From JAFECT01 sp963838235 (GTDB lineage: Bacteria > Pseudomonadota > Alphaproteobacteria > Caulobacterales > Caulobacteraceae): a stretch of DNA of 64,000 nt. Both the position numbers and the translations under genes were made by a program. Positions 28,909-38,461 of this stretch are shown piece by piece (position 1 is the first letter of the stretch; every line of letters starts with the position of its first letter). The stretch lies in contig CAWIQJ010000005.1 in assembly GCA_963838235.1 (NCBI GenBank), positions 1,302,001 through 1,366,000 of the forward strand. The letters run 5' to 3'. The notes beneath the pieces were generated by a model, which had not been told where the DNA came from, did no database searches, and worked only from the letters and a program-made list of their open reading frames with translations.

Positions 28909-30510
28909 TCAGCCGCTACCGCCGCTGGCCCAATCCTCCGCGATCAGGTCGGCGGCGCGCCAGGCCATGGCGGTCACCGGGCCATGGGTGTTGCCTGAGA
29001 CCAGGCTCGGCATGATCGAGGCGTCGACCACACGCAGACCCCCGACGCCTCGCACGCGCAGCCTCGGATCCACGACCGCCATCGGGTCGTCGCCCATTTT
29101 GCAGGCGCCGGCGAAGTGGGACTTGGGCTCGCCGTGGCGCCGCGCTTCCTCGATGATCTCGGCGTCCGAGCGACAAGCCTCACCCGGCCGGATTTCCTCG
29201 CGGAGGTAAGGGGCGAGGCTGGGTTGACGCAGCAGGCCGCGGACGAAATGGAGTCCCCGCACGGTGAGTTGACGGTCGGCGTCGGTCGCAAGGACATTCA
29301 GGTCCACGACCGGCGCAACAGCGGGATCGGGCGAGACGATCATGACCGAGCCGCGGCTCTGCGGCCGCAGCGGCGACACGATGCAGCGCATACCCGCCGC
29401 GCGCTCGAACTGCCGCGCCACGCCCTGGACGGTCGATGCGCCGCCGATCTGGATCTCGACATCCGGTCGGTCGCTGTCCGGAGAAACAGCGGCAAAGGCG
29501 CCGATCTCGGTGCTGGCGGTAGCCATGATCCCGCTGCGGGACAGCGCATAGCGCAACCGGCTCAACCGCAGTCCCAGGCCGCTAAGCTGGTGGTTATGGC
29601 CGGCGCCCGCCGCCATCCGGTGCTGCACCCGTATCGCCCAGCGTTCGCAGAGATTGGCGCCCACGCCGGGGCTGTCGCGGACCACCTCGATCCCCAGCCG
29701 ACGCAGACCCACCGCCGGCCCGACGCCGGAGAGTTGCAACAGCTTGGGCGATTGCAGGGCGCCGCAGCAGACGATGACGTCACGACCCGCATGAAATCTC
29801 GTTCGCCCTTCGGGGCCCGCGCAACTGACGCCGGTCGCTTGCAGACCATTGAATTCGATCCTGTCGACATAGCGGTCTGTGATCACGGTCAGGTTGGGAC
29901 GGTTGAGCACCGGCCTGAGGAAGGCGTCCGCCGAGGTCACCCGCCGACCGTCACGCACGCTCACCGCGAAGTAGCCGATGCCGCCCGGCGCGCCGGCGTT
30001 GAGGTCGTCCTTGGCCTCGAGGCCGGCTTCGACGCCGGCGGCGATGACCGCGTCGCTGAACCGGTCATGCGGACGCCACGCCCCGACGTGGAGGGGCCCG
30101 CCCCGCCCGCCGTCGGCGCCGGGCGCATAGTCCTCCAGTTTGCGGAAACACGGTTCGATGTCTCGCCAGGCCCATCCGACAGCGCCGCCCGCCGCCCAGT
30201 CGTCGTAGTCCTGCGGCTGACCGCGGACGTAGATCATGCTGTTGATCGCGCTCGTGCCGCCGAGAGTCCGGCCGGCTGTCAAGGCGCCGCGCCAGCCGCC
30301 CTCGCCCGCGACCGTGGTGGGAAAGCGCCAGGTGAGGCGCGGGTCGCCGTGAGTGACGAGATACCCCTTCGGCCGGTGGATGCCGGGGTCATTGTCCGGA
30401 GGGCCGGCTTCCAGGAGCAACACCTTCGTCCCCGGGTTTTCGGACAAACGATAGGCGAGGACGCAACCGGCCGAACCCGCGCCCACGATAACGTAGTCGA
30501 AATGACTCAC
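28909..30510 (-). CDS. GMC-family FAD oxidoreductase (choline dehydrogenase-like)
   Basis: 533 residues from GTG 30510 (VSHFDYVIVGAGSAGCVLAYRL); the longer upstream frame is antisense noise. The FAD Rossmann motif VGAGSAG is at the N-terminus. GMC signatures are GGTSAINSMIYVRGQPQDYDDW and CCGALQSPKLLQLSGVGP. The catalytic His pair region is SHFAGACKMG and VSGNTHGPVTAMAWRAADLI. These enzymes oxidise alcohols. It overlaps the glycosyltransferase by four bases (GTGA) and precedes prfB by 65 bases. Substrate unknown. Confidence 0.92.
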   Translation of the reverse strand: MSHFDYVIVGAGSAGCVLAYRLSENPGTKVLLLEAGPPDNDPGIHRPKGYLVTHGDPRLTWRFPTTVAGEGGWRGALTAGRTLGGTSAINSMIYVRGQPQDYDDWAAGGAVGWAWRDIEPCFRKLEDYAPGADGGRGGPLHVGAWRPHDRFSDAVIAAGVEAGLEAKDDLNAGAPGGIGYFAVSVRDGRRVTSADAFLRPVLNRPNLTVITDRYVDRIEFNGLQATGVSCAGPEGRTRFHAGRDVIVCCGALQSPKLLQLSGVGPAVGLRRLGIEVVRDSPGVGANLCERWAIRVQHRMAAGAGHNHQLSGLGLRLSRLRYALSRSGIMATASTEIGAFAAVSPDSDRPDVEIQIGGASTVQGVARQFERAAGMRCIVSPLRPQSRGSVMIVSPDPAVAPVVDLNVLATDADRQLTVRGLHFVRGLLRQPSLAPYLREEIRPGEACRSDAEIIEEARRHGEPKSHFAGACKMGDDPMAVVDPRLRVRGVGGLRVVDASIMPSLVSGNTHGPVTAMAWRAADLIAEDWASGGSG

Positions 30511-31469
30511 CGGCTGTCTTTCGCCGCGAGGGTGCAACCCAGGACCCAATCGAGCGCCGCCTCGAACATCGTCAAGCCCCGCTTTCCGAGGACGCGGCGC
30601 ACGATCCTGCGCGGGTGCCGGGTGAGCCGGGCGCGCTGCGCCTGCTGGTATTCGTAGTGGTCGTCGAACACCGGGTCTTTCGGCGAGATACCGTTCTTGC
30701 GGGCGAAGTGGATCACGCTGTCGTCGATCCAACGGTTGCTCCAACGACGCAGGAAATAGGCGATGTCCGAAGCCGCGAACGGCGGCGGCGGTTGGTAGAT
30801 CACCACCGAATCCGGCTCGGCGTAGATGACGCCGCCGGCTTCGGCGACCCTCAGGCAGAAGTCATTGTGGTCGAAGTACGAGAGCAGAGCTGGATCGAAC
30901 GGGCCCAACCGCGCTAAGGTCTCCGCGCGTGTCATCATGCAGTGGAACTCCACCAGGCCGATCGGACGCCGGCGCAACTGTCCGCGCACCGCATCCAGCC
31001 GCTCGCCGCAAAAGAGGTGTCGCTCGCGCCAGCGTCGCCGCCCGACCTCGCCCTCGACACCGTGTTCCGCGCCGATGGTATGAATCACCAGGGCGTCGTG
31101 TTCGCGCACGCAGTAGAGCGGCCCCACGACCCAGGCGTCGGTCTCCTCGGCGCAGGCGATCAGGGGCTCGAGCCAGCCGGGCGTGACCAGGACGTCGTTG
31201 TCGATGAACACCACGTACTTGGTCTTCAGGTGCGCAATCGCCAGGTTGCGCGCGACATTGCCCGGCAGTCGCCGCTCGTCGCGGATCAGCTGGAAGCCGC
31301 GCGCAGCGGCCTCGCGCCGCAGATAACAGCGCAACGGCTCAGGCGATGCGCCGTCGATGTAGATCAGGTCGTGGGGCGGCCCGGTATGCGCGAAGATGCT
31401 TTCGAGCGACGCCTGCGCCTTGCTGTATTGCTCCCGGGGGACGACGACGATCGTGACCTGGGGCTGCAT
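30507..31469 (-). CDS. Family 2 glycosyltransferase-like protein
   Basis: 320 residues from ATG 31469 (MQPQVTIVVVPREQYSKAQASLESIF). The GT-A fold begins with the VTIVVVPRE strand. The nucleotide/metal motif is VVFIDNDVLVTPGWLEP, and the acceptor region includes VEFHCMMTRAETLARLGPFDPALLSYFDHNDFCLRVAEAG. No TM helix is visible, so it is probably cytoplasmic or peripheral. It lies 17 bases after PBP1A and overlaps the GMC gene. The donor and acceptor cannot be read; a cell-surface sugar would fit. Confidence 0.87.
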   Translation of the reverse strand: MQPQVTIVVVPREQYSKAQASLESIFAHTGPPHDLIYIDGASPEPLRCYLRREAAARGFQLIRDERRLPGNVARNLAIAHLKTKYVVFIDNDVLVTPGWLEPLIACAEETDAWVVGPLYCVREHDALVIHTIGAEHGVEGEVGRRRWRERHLFCGERLDAVRGQLRRRPIGLVEFHCMMTRAETLARLGPFDPALLSYFDHNDFCLRVAEAGGVIYAEPDSVVIYQPPPPFAASDIAYFLRRWSNRWIDDSVIHFARKNGISPKDPVFDDHYEYQQAQRARLTRHPRRIVRRVLGKRGLTMFEAALDWVLGCTLAAKDSR

Positions 31470-31486
31470 GGTCCGGACCGGATCGC

Positions 31487-33907
31487 CTAGTACAGCCCGT
31501 TCAGGTCGTCGGCGGGCTTCTTCTTGGCGGGCGGCTTGGGCGGAGGCGGCGCGCCGGGGGGCGGCTTGGTTGCGCCGGCGGCGTTGGCGGCGCCGGTGAT
31601 GTCGCCGTTCTTCCACACCGCGGTATAGGGCTGCGGGCCGACGGGGTTCTGGCCGCCGCCGTCATCGACGGGACCGTGCGGCTCGGTGCCCGGACGGAAG
31701 GCCTCTTCCTGGCCGTGCACGACGATGAACTTGGCGTCCTTCGGCTTGCGGAACTGTTCGTCCGGCTTGCCCTTGAACGCCGCGCCCACGAAGTCGATGA
31801 AGATCGGCACCGCGTCCACCGCGCCGGTTTCGCCCGAACCCAGCGAACGGTTGTCGTCGAAGCCCACATAGGTCGCGATGATCAGATTGGGCGAATAGCC
31901 GACGAACCAGGCCGAACGGTAATCGTTGGTCGTGCCCGTCTTGCCCGCCAGGGTGCGGTTCAGCGAGCGCGCGGCCGCGGCGGTGCCGCGTTGAACCACG
32001 CCTTCGAGCATGGACGTGATCTGGTACGAGGTGATCGGGTCGAGCACCTGGTCGCCGGGCGCCGGCACGCGCGGGCCGTCGTCGCCGGAGAAGTCGCGGT
32101 CGCAGCCGTTGCAGCGGCGCTTGTCCGCGCGCCACATCACTTCGCCGTCACGATTCTGCACCAGCTCGATCAGGTGTGGCGTGATCTTGCGACCGCCGTT
32201 GGCGAAGATGGAATAGGCGCCGGCCATGCGGAACGGCGTCGTCTCGCCCGCGCCCAGCGCCATCGAGAGTACCGGCTCCATGTGATCGACCACGCCGTAT
32301 TTGATGGCGTTGGCCGAGACCTTGTTCATCCCCGTTTCCATGGCGATGCGCACAGTCATCTGGTTGCGCGAAAGTTCGAGGCCCTTGCGGATCGGCATGA
32401 GACCCATCGAACCGCCTTCATAGTTCTCGGGGCTGTAGCCGTTCACATTGATCGGACCGTCGAGCACCATCGAGGCCGGTGTGAACTTGCCGCTCTCGAG
32501 TGCGGTTGCATAGACGAACGGCTTGAACGACGAACCCGGCTGACGATAGGCCTGGGTCGCGCGATTGAAACTCGACAACGAGAAGGAATAGCCGCCGACC
32601 ATGGCGAGCACGCGTCCTGTCCACGGATCCATCGCCACCATGGCGCCGTTCACCGCCGGCACCTGACGCAAGCCGTAACCGCCGTTCGCCGTCGGTTCGA
32701 CGAAGATGAGGTCGCCGACCTTCAGCCCCTTGCCCGCCCGAGCCCACGCGACATCGGCCCCGGAGAGGTCTCCCGCGCCGCCCTTGGCGAGACGCACGTG
32801 CACGCCGCCGCCCGCCGAATCCACGATCGCCGCGCGCCAGTCGCGTCGTTCGGCCGGCGCGGCCTTCGACAGGGCGATCTTTTCCCAGCCCGGTTCGACC
32901 GGCGTATTGCCCCAGGCGCCGCGCCAGCCGTGACGGCGGTCATAGCGTTCGAGACCGGTCATCAGGCTCTCGCGCGCGATGGTCTGCAGCCGCGGGTCGA
33001 GCGTGGTGCGAATGTAATAGCCCGCGCGATAGACCTCGCCCTTCAGCGCCGGCATCACCTGCGCTTCACGGCGCACTTCTTCGACGAAGAAATCGGCGTC
33101 GTGGTACTTGGCGCGCTCGGGCTGTAGCTGAACGACGAGATCTTCGCGCGTCGCGGCGTCGGCCTGGGCGTCCGTGATCCAATGGTTCGAGCGCATCTGG
33201 CCGATGATCCAGTTGCGCCGCCGGATTGCGTTCTTCCGGCCGACGGGGTCGCGCGGGTTATAGTTGTTCGGACCTTTCGGCATCACCGCGAGGAAGGCCG
33301 CCTCGGCGATGTCGAGCTGATCGATCGACTTGCCGAAATAGTTGAAGGCGGCGGAGGAAACGCCGTACGACCGGTAGCCCAGGAAAATTTCGTTCAGATA
33401 AAGTTCTAGAATCTGTTCCTTCGACAACGTCGCCTCCAGGCGACGCGCGAGGATCGCTTCCTTCAACTTGCGACCCACGGTCTGACGGCGGTTGAGCAGA
33501 ATGTTCTTCGCCACCTGCTGGGTGATGGTCGAACCGCCTTCGAGACGGTTTCCCCGGATGACGTTCAACGCGTTCTTGCCCATGGCGCGTCCCATGCCGG
33601 ACACGTCGATGCCGCCGTGCTGGAAAAAGTTGTGGTCCTCGGCGGCCAGGAAGGCGTCCACCACCTGCGGCGGGATCTGGTCGTAGGGCGTGAAGATGCG
33701 CCGCTCGGTGGAGAACTCGCCGATCAGGGTGCCGTCCCAGGCGAACACGCGCGTGGCCGTGGGCGGGCGATATTCGGCGAGCTCAGCAGCGTCGGGCAGG
33801 TCGTGGAAGAGCCACGCCGCATAGACCGCGAGCGCAAGGCCCGCGAGCGCCACCGCGCTCAGGACGCCGATGCCGACCCAGGCGAACCAACGTTCGGCAG
33901 ACTTCAC
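31487..33907 (-). CDS. mrcA: Penicillin-binding protein 1A
   Basis: 806 residues, a bifunctional class A PBP. An N-terminal TM helix (VGIGVLSAVALAGLALAVYAAW) precedes the GT51 glycosyltransferase domain, with AAEDHNFFQHGGID and GGSTITQQVAKNILLN. An OB-like insert lies in the middle. The transpeptidase domain has SxxK in PGSSFKPFVYA, SxN in LSRNQMTVRIA and KTG in LAGKTGTTNDYRSAWF. The C-terminus is a Pro/Lys-rich tail ending DDLNGLY. It polymerises and crosslinks peptidoglycan at the inner membrane. Downstream of amiC in the same direction. Confidence 0.97.
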   Translation of the reverse strand: MKSAERWFAWVGIGVLSAVALAGLALAVYAAWLFHDLPDAAELAEYRPPTATRVFAWDGTLIGEFSTERRIFTPYDQIPPQVVDAFLAAEDHNFFQHGGIDVSGMGRAMGKNALNVIRGNRLEGGSTITQQVAKNILLNRRQTVGRKLKEAILARRLEATLSKEQILELYLNEIFLGYRSYGVSSAAFNYFGKSIDQLDIAEAAFLAVMPKGPNNYNPRDPVGRKNAIRRRNWIIGQMRSNHWITDAQADAATREDLVVQLQPERAKYHDADFFVEEVRREAQVMPALKGEVYRAGYYIRTTLDPRLQTIARESLMTGLERYDRRHGWRGAWGNTPVEPGWEKIALSKAAPAERRDWRAAIVDSAGGGVHVRLAKGGAGDLSGADVAWARAGKGLKVGDLIFVEPTANGGYGLRQVPAVNGAMVAMDPWTGRVLAMVGGYSFSLSSFNRATQAYRQPGSSFKPFVYATALESGKFTPASMVLDGPINVNGYSPENYEGGSMGLMPIRKGLELSRNQMTVRIAMETGMNKVSANAIKYGVVDHMEPVLSMALGAGETTPFRMAGAYSIFANGGRKITPHLIELVQNRDGEVMWRADKRRCNGCDRDFSGDDGPRVPAPGDQVLDPITSYQITSMLEGVVQRGTAAAARSLNRTLAGKTGTTNDYRSAWFVGYSPNLIIATYVGFDDNRSLGSGETGAVDAVPIFIDFVGAAFKGKPDEQFRKPKDAKFIVVHGQEEAFRPGTEPHGPVDDGGGQNPVGPQPYTAVWKNGDITGAANAAGATKPPPGAPPPPKPPAKKKPADDLNGLY

Positions 33908-34050
33908 CTACGGGTCCTCCGGCGACGCACCACCCTTGCCTCAGGTCTTAGCGAGTTCGGGGCCCTGAAGGCAAAGGAATGACGGGCGAAACGCGGCTTC
34001 GTGCGGCGCTGCGACGCGGCTGCGAACAGCCCGGCGCAAACCGTTGATAT

Positions 34051-35304
34051 TCAACGCAGCGCGGCGACCTGGGGATAACTTCCGCCGCCGCCGAAATAGT
34101 CGTCCACCGCCTGGGCGACCGCATCCATCAGCGCGCCGCGCCGGACCGGATCGGACAGCTCGGCCTCATCGCCCGGATTGGTGATGAAGCCCATCTCCAG
34201 CAGGACCGCCGGCACGTCGGGCGCCAGCAGGACCGCAAAGCCCGCGTCGCGGTGGCTGCGCTGCAGCAAGGGCGTGCGTTGCTCGAGCCGCCCGAGCAGC
34301 AGGTTGGCGAAGGTGGACGACCGGTTGGACGTGTCGCGCTGGGTCAGGTCGAGCAGGATGCGGTTGACCTCGGGGTCGCGTGGCTGGGCCGGCGCATCCC
34401 GGAGCCAGTCGTCGTGGCGCAGAGCCACCCGGGCGGCGCGGTCCGCCCCGTGTTCAGACAACGTATAAACGCTGGCGCCGCGGAGGCTGGGATCGGTCCC
34501 GGAGTCCGCGTGCAGCGAGATGAACAGGTCCGCCCCGGCCCGACGCGCAATGGCGACCCGGCCTTCCAGAGGGATGTATTCGTCCGAGGCGCGGGTCAGG
34601 ACCACCTTGTAGCGGCCAGTCCGCTCCAGCCGGGCCTTGAGCGCCTTGGCCGCGGCCAGGGTCAGCATCTTCTCGTGGTTGGACGCACCCTGGGCCCCCG
34701 GATCGTGGCCGCCGTGGCCGGCGTCGATGACGATGGTGCGCTTTCCCACCGGCGCCGTCTGGACCGGCACGGCCGCGGATTCCCGGGCCGACTGGGACAG
34801 GGCGGCCGCCAGCGGCAGGGCCTGGCGGGTCTGGGGCAAGGGCGGGACCGGGCCCGGCGCCTCAAGGTCGACCACATAGCGGTAGACGTTCACCCCGTCG
34901 CCTGGCGGCAAAAGGAAGCGGCGACGCACGGTCGCCTTACGGTTGAGATCGAGTTCCAGCCGGGCCGCGCCGGCGGCGCCTTCGACGCTCCAGGCCCTGA
35001 CCAGGCCCAGGCCCTGGCCGTGAAGGTCGTCGGCCACGTCCACGCCGGGCAGCGCCAGGATCACCTTGTCGGCCAGGCCCTCGTCGCTGATCAGCTTGCC
35101 GCGCGCCGAGCGCGCCAGCTCAATCACTACCCGGGTCGCGGCCCGGTCGCCGCCCATGCGCACGCGCACGACGCCCTGGCTGGTCGCGCGCCCCTGTTCA
35201 GAGGACGCGCCCAGGACCAAAACCGCCAGCACAGGGACCGCGGCCAGCCACCGGGGCAGACCACGAAACCCTGACGCCACCTGCGCTCTCACCCGCGCGA
35301 ACAT
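34051..35304 (-). CDS. amiC: N-acetylmuramoyl-L-alanine amidase, AmiC type
   Basis: 417 residues. A membrane or signal segment (LPRWLAAVPVLAVLVLGASS) is followed by an AMIN domain (VVRVRMGGDRAATRVVIELARSARGKL...) that directs such amidases to the septum, then an Amidase_3 catalytic domain. Zinc and catalytic residues appear in VIDAGHGGHDPGAQG, NHEKMLTLA, FISLHADSG and LLEMGFITNPGDE. It cleaves the stem peptide from MurNAc during daughter-cell separation. Divergent from rne and followed by mrcA. Confidence 0.95.
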   Translation of the reverse strand: MFARVRAQVASGFRGLPRWLAAVPVLAVLVLGASSEQGRATSQGVVRVRMGGDRAATRVVIELARSARGKLISDEGLADKVILALPGVDVADDLHGQGLGLVRAWSVEGAAGAARLELDLNRKATVRRRFLLPPGDGVNVYRYVVDLEAPGPVPPLPQTRQALPLAAALSQSARESAAVPVQTAPVGKRTIVIDAGHGGHDPGAQGASNHEKMLTLAAAKALKARLERTGRYKVVLTRASDEYIPLEGRVAIARRAGADLFISLHADSGTDPSLRGASVYTLSEHGADRAARVALRHDDWLRDAPAQPRDPEVNRILLDLTQRDTSNRSSTFANLLLGRLEQRTPLLQRSHRDAGFAVLLAPDVPAVLLEMGFITNPGDEAELSDPVRRGALMDAVAQAVDDYFGGGGSYPQVAALR

Positions 35305-35729
35305 GACTTCAGGTAACCTCGACTACTGCTGTGACCTTAGCACAGAAGCCCCGCTAAGGTTCAGGATCGGTTAACCCGGCAAGCCCAGGGTCAGGGGCCG
35401 GTTCCCCTGGCGCTTGCTTTCCCAGCCGGCGGTAGGCATGTTCCGGGCGCGCGCCCGGCCGAGCGAATTCGCCGCCATGAGCGCGCGAACCGCGGCTGAA
35501 AGTCCTAAAAATATCGGGACCTTAGGCCGCTACCCCCACCCCCGCGCCTCCCGCGCGGAGCGAGGATCACGACTAATGGGCTGCGTCGCACCCGTTCCCA
35601 TCCGGCTTATGGCCGATCACGCCGCCTCTCGCGGCCGGGACGTCTGTGCGCGCGCCTCCAACACACACCGGCGCCCGGGCCCAGGTCCAAAAAACCGATG
35701 GCCTGCCGCGCGCCGCGGAGAGATTTTGA
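35305..35729. other. amiC-rne divergent intergenic region, long rne leader
   Basis: No gene is supported in these 425 bases. A perfect inverted repeat ACCTTAGC (35334-35341) / GCTAAGGT (35353-35360) with an 11-base loop lies 30 bases before amiC; it could be an operator or a leader hairpin. A second small hairpin is CAGGGG/CCCCTG (35392-35409). An AT-rich patch, CCTAAAAATATC (35504-35515), is the likeliest -10 area for rne, leaving a leader of about 200 bases, which fits the self-regulated leaders of rne genes. No clear -35 is seen. Confidence 0.45.
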
Positions 35730-38393
35730 ATGTCCAAGAATATGTTGATCGATGCGGCGCACGCGGAAGAAACCCGCGTCGCCGTGGTGGACGGCCACCG
35801 GGTTGAGGAGTTCGACTTCGAAAGCCGCGCCCGTAAACAACTGCGCGGAAACATCTATCTGGCGAAGGTAACGCGGGTCGAACCCAGCCTGCAGGCGGCC
35901 TTCATCGAGTACGGCGGAAATCGTCACGGCTTTTTGGCCTTCAACGAAATCCATCCGGACTACTACCAGATCCCCACCGCCGACCGTCAGGCCATCATGG
36001 CCGCGACGGACGACGACGATGATGACGTCGACGATCACGACGATCACGACGACGACGACGGCCCCTCCGCCGAGGATGCGAAGCTGCGCCGCCGCATGAT
36101 GCGGCGCTACAAGATCCAGGAGGTCATCAAGCGCCGGCAGATTCTGCTGGTGCAGGTGGTGAAGGAAGAGCGCGGCTCCAAGGGCGCGGCCCTGACCACC
36201 TACCTCTCGCTGGCCGGCCGCTATTGCGTGCTGATGCCCAACACCGCGCGTGGCGGCGGCATCTCGCGCAAGATCACCTCCGCGCCCGACCGCAAGCGTC
36301 TGAAGTCGGCGGCTCAGAGCCTGGACGTGCCGCAGGGCATGGGCCTGATCATCCGTACCGCCGGCGCCAAGCGCACCAAGGCTGAGATCAAGCGCGACTA
36401 CGACTATCTGTTGCGGCTGTGGGAAAGCATCCGCGAGATCACCCTGAAATCCAACGCGCCGGCGCTGATCTATGAGGAGGAAGACCTCGTCAAACGCGCC
36501 ATCCGCGACATGTACGACAAGGACATCGACGCCATCATCGTCGATGGTCCCGAGGGCTATAAGGAAGCGCGCGAGTTCATGCGCATGCTGATGCCCTCGC
36601 AGCTGAAGAAGATCCTGCCCTACGACGAGCCCACGCCCTTGTTTGTCAAATACAAGGTCGAGGACGTTCTGCAGCAGATCCACTCGCCCACGGTGCCGCT
36701 GAAGTCAGGCGGCTATCTGGTGATCAACCAGACCGAGGCGCTGGTCGCCGTCGACGTGAACTCGGGCCGCTCCACCAAGGAGCGCAACATCGAAGCCACG
36801 GCGCTGAAGACCAATATGGAGGCGGCCGCGGAGACCGCCCGCCAGCTGCGTCTGCGCGACCTCGCCGGCCTGATCGTCATCGACTTCATCGACATGGATG
36901 AGTCGAAGAACAATCGCGCGGTTGAGAAGGTGTTGAAAGATGCGCTGAGCGAAGACCGCGCGCGCGTCCAGATGGGTAAGATCTCGGGCTTTGGCCTGAT
37001 GGAGATCAGTCGCCAGCGCCGCCGGACCGGCGTGCTGGAAGGCACCACCCACATCTGCGAACACTGCCAGGGCATCGGACGCGTGCGCTCGGTGGAATTG
37101 AGCGCATTGCAGGCGCTGCGCGCGATCGAGATGGAACTGGTGCGCGGCGGCGTGGGCACGGTGGTGCTGCGCGTGCCGTCGGAAGTTGCGCTCTATATTC
37201 TAAACCAGAAACGCGCCTTCCTCGATCGCATGCAGGTTTCGTCAGGCCTGTTCGTCACCGTGCAGGTGGACGACACCATCGGCCGCGCCGAGCATCGTGT
37301 CGAACGCGACGAAACCTTGCCGATCCCGGTGGTCGCGGCGAGCGCGGTCATCCGCGGCGGGGCGCGCTACTACGAGACGCCCGCAGCCGACGAAGCCGAC
37401 CTGGTCGATGAAACCGAAGGCGACGAGGAAGACCTCGAACTCGAGGAAGAGGCCGAAGCCACCGAAGGCGGCACGGCGGAGGAATCCGACGCCGCCCGCC
37501 GCGATCGGGATCGGGATCGCGATCGCGGCCGTGGACGCGGGCGTGGGCGCCGACGCGGCGGCGGTCGTCGCGACGAGGCCGAAGGCCGCGATGCGAGCGC
37601 TGCGGCTCCTGAACAAGACGACGACGGCGAAAGCGAACCCGGCGGTGAAACCGGCGAGGGTGCCGCGCACGATGACGACGACGGCGCACGGCGCCGGCGT
37701 CGGCGCGGACGCCGCGGCGGTCGCAGGGGGCGTGACGAAGAACGCGGCGGCGTCGGCGGGGACCGCGAGACCTATGCGTGGACGCGCGCGCGCACGCCGT
37801 CGCTGGAAGAGCCTTACGTCTGGTTCGACCCGATCGAGGTGGCCGCCGCGGGACGCCCGCCGCGCCCCGAACGCGCCGCCGAAGACAACGCGACCCCGCA
37901 CGCGCCCGCAGCCGTCGAACCGGCGCGCGACGGCGAGGGTCGCGAAGGTCGCGGCCGTCGCCGGCGTGGCCGCGGACGCGGCCGGGGCGGCGAGCGCTCG
38001 CTGGAGACCGCGCAGGAGGCTGTGTTCGAGGCCGGCGAAGCCAGCGCCGAAGTCGCGCCCGCGCTCGCGCCGGCGCCCGAACCCGCACCGGAACTGACCA
38101 CAGATGCGCCCAAGCGCCGCCGCGTTCGCGCCCGAAAGCCGCAGGATACGGTGGTCGAGATCGTCGCAGGCGAGCCCGACGACACCGTGGAAAACGTGGT
38201 CGAACTGCACGTCGAGACCCCGGAACCTTCACCCGCGGTCGTCGAAATCCGGGTCGAGCCGGAGCCGAAGCCCGACCTGGAGCCGGTCGCCGCCGTCGAA
38301 CCGGAACCGGCCGCGCAGGCCGAGCCGGACCCCGCGGAGATCTCCACCCCGCCCGCCCAGCCGCGGAAGGGCTGGTGGCGCCGGATGGGCTGA
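35730..38393 (+). CDS. rne: Ribonuclease E/G
   Basis: 887 residues. The S1 domain is split by an acidic/His insert (DDDDDVDDHDDHDDDDGPS, about residues 94-112), a common alphaproteobacterial feature but extreme here. The DNase I-like catalytic domain has VAVDVNSGRS and LIVIDFIDMDE with the magnesium-binding aspartates; the zinc-link is HICEHCQGIG. From about residue 570 the protein is disordered, with Arg/Gly-rich RNA-binding blocks and Glu/Val/Pro-rich stretches. It ends PRKGWWRRMG; a C-terminal GWW peptide binds polynucleotide phosphorylase in the Caulobacter degradosome. It initiates mRNA decay and rRNA processing. Confidence 0.96.
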   Translation: MSKNMLIDAAHAEETRVAVVDGHRVEEFDFESRARKQLRGNIYLAKVTRVEPSLQAAFIEYGGNRHGFLAFNEIHPDYYQIPTADRQAIMAATDDDDDDVDDHDDHDDDDGPSAEDAKLRRRMMRRYKIQEVIKRRQILLVQVVKEERGSKGAALTTYLSLAGRYCVLMPNTARGGGISRKITSAPDRKRLKSAAQSLDVPQGMGLIIRTAGAKRTKAEIKRDYDYLLRLWESIREITLKSNAPALIYEEEDLVKRAIRDMYDKDIDAIIVDGPEGYKEAREFMRMLMPSQLKKILPYDEPTPLFVKYKVEDVLQQIHSPTVPLKSGGYLVINQTEALVAVDVNSGRSTKERNIEATALKTNMEAAAETARQLRLRDLAGLIVIDFIDMDESKNNRAVEKVLKDALSEDRARVQMGKISGFGLMEISRQRRRTGVLEGTTHICEHCQGIGRVRSVELSALQALRAIEMELVRGGVGTVVLRVPSEVALYILNQKRAFLDRMQVSSGLFVTVQVDDTIGRAEHRVERDETLPIPVVAASAVIRGGARYYETPAADEADLVDETEGDEEDLELEEEAEATEGGTAEESDAARRDRDRDRDRGRGRGRGRRRGGGRRDEAEGRDASAAAPEQDDDGESEPGGETGEGAAHDDDDGARRRRRRGRRGGRRGRDEERGGVGGDRETYAWTRARTPSLEEPYVWFDPIEVAAAGRPPRPERAAEDNATPHAPAAVEPARDGEGREGRGRRRRGRGRGRGGERSLETAQEAVFEAGEASAEVAPALAPAPEPAPELTTDAPKRRRVRARKPQDTVVEIVAGEPDDTVENVVELHVETPEPSPAVVEIRVEPEPKPDLEPVAAVEPEPAAQAEPDPAEISTPPAQPRKGWWRRMG

Positions 38394-38461
38394 ACGGCTA
38401 GTGTCATAACGGACGCCGCCCTATCGGGCGGTGGGGCGGGGACAGTCGAGGAGTAGAAGCC

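Noticed and set aside
38416..38431. Hairpin CCGCCC/GGGCGG between rne and the M48 gene as a terminator
   Set aside because: There is no T-run after it and the M48 gene follows closely in the same direction; at most an attenuator or stability element.
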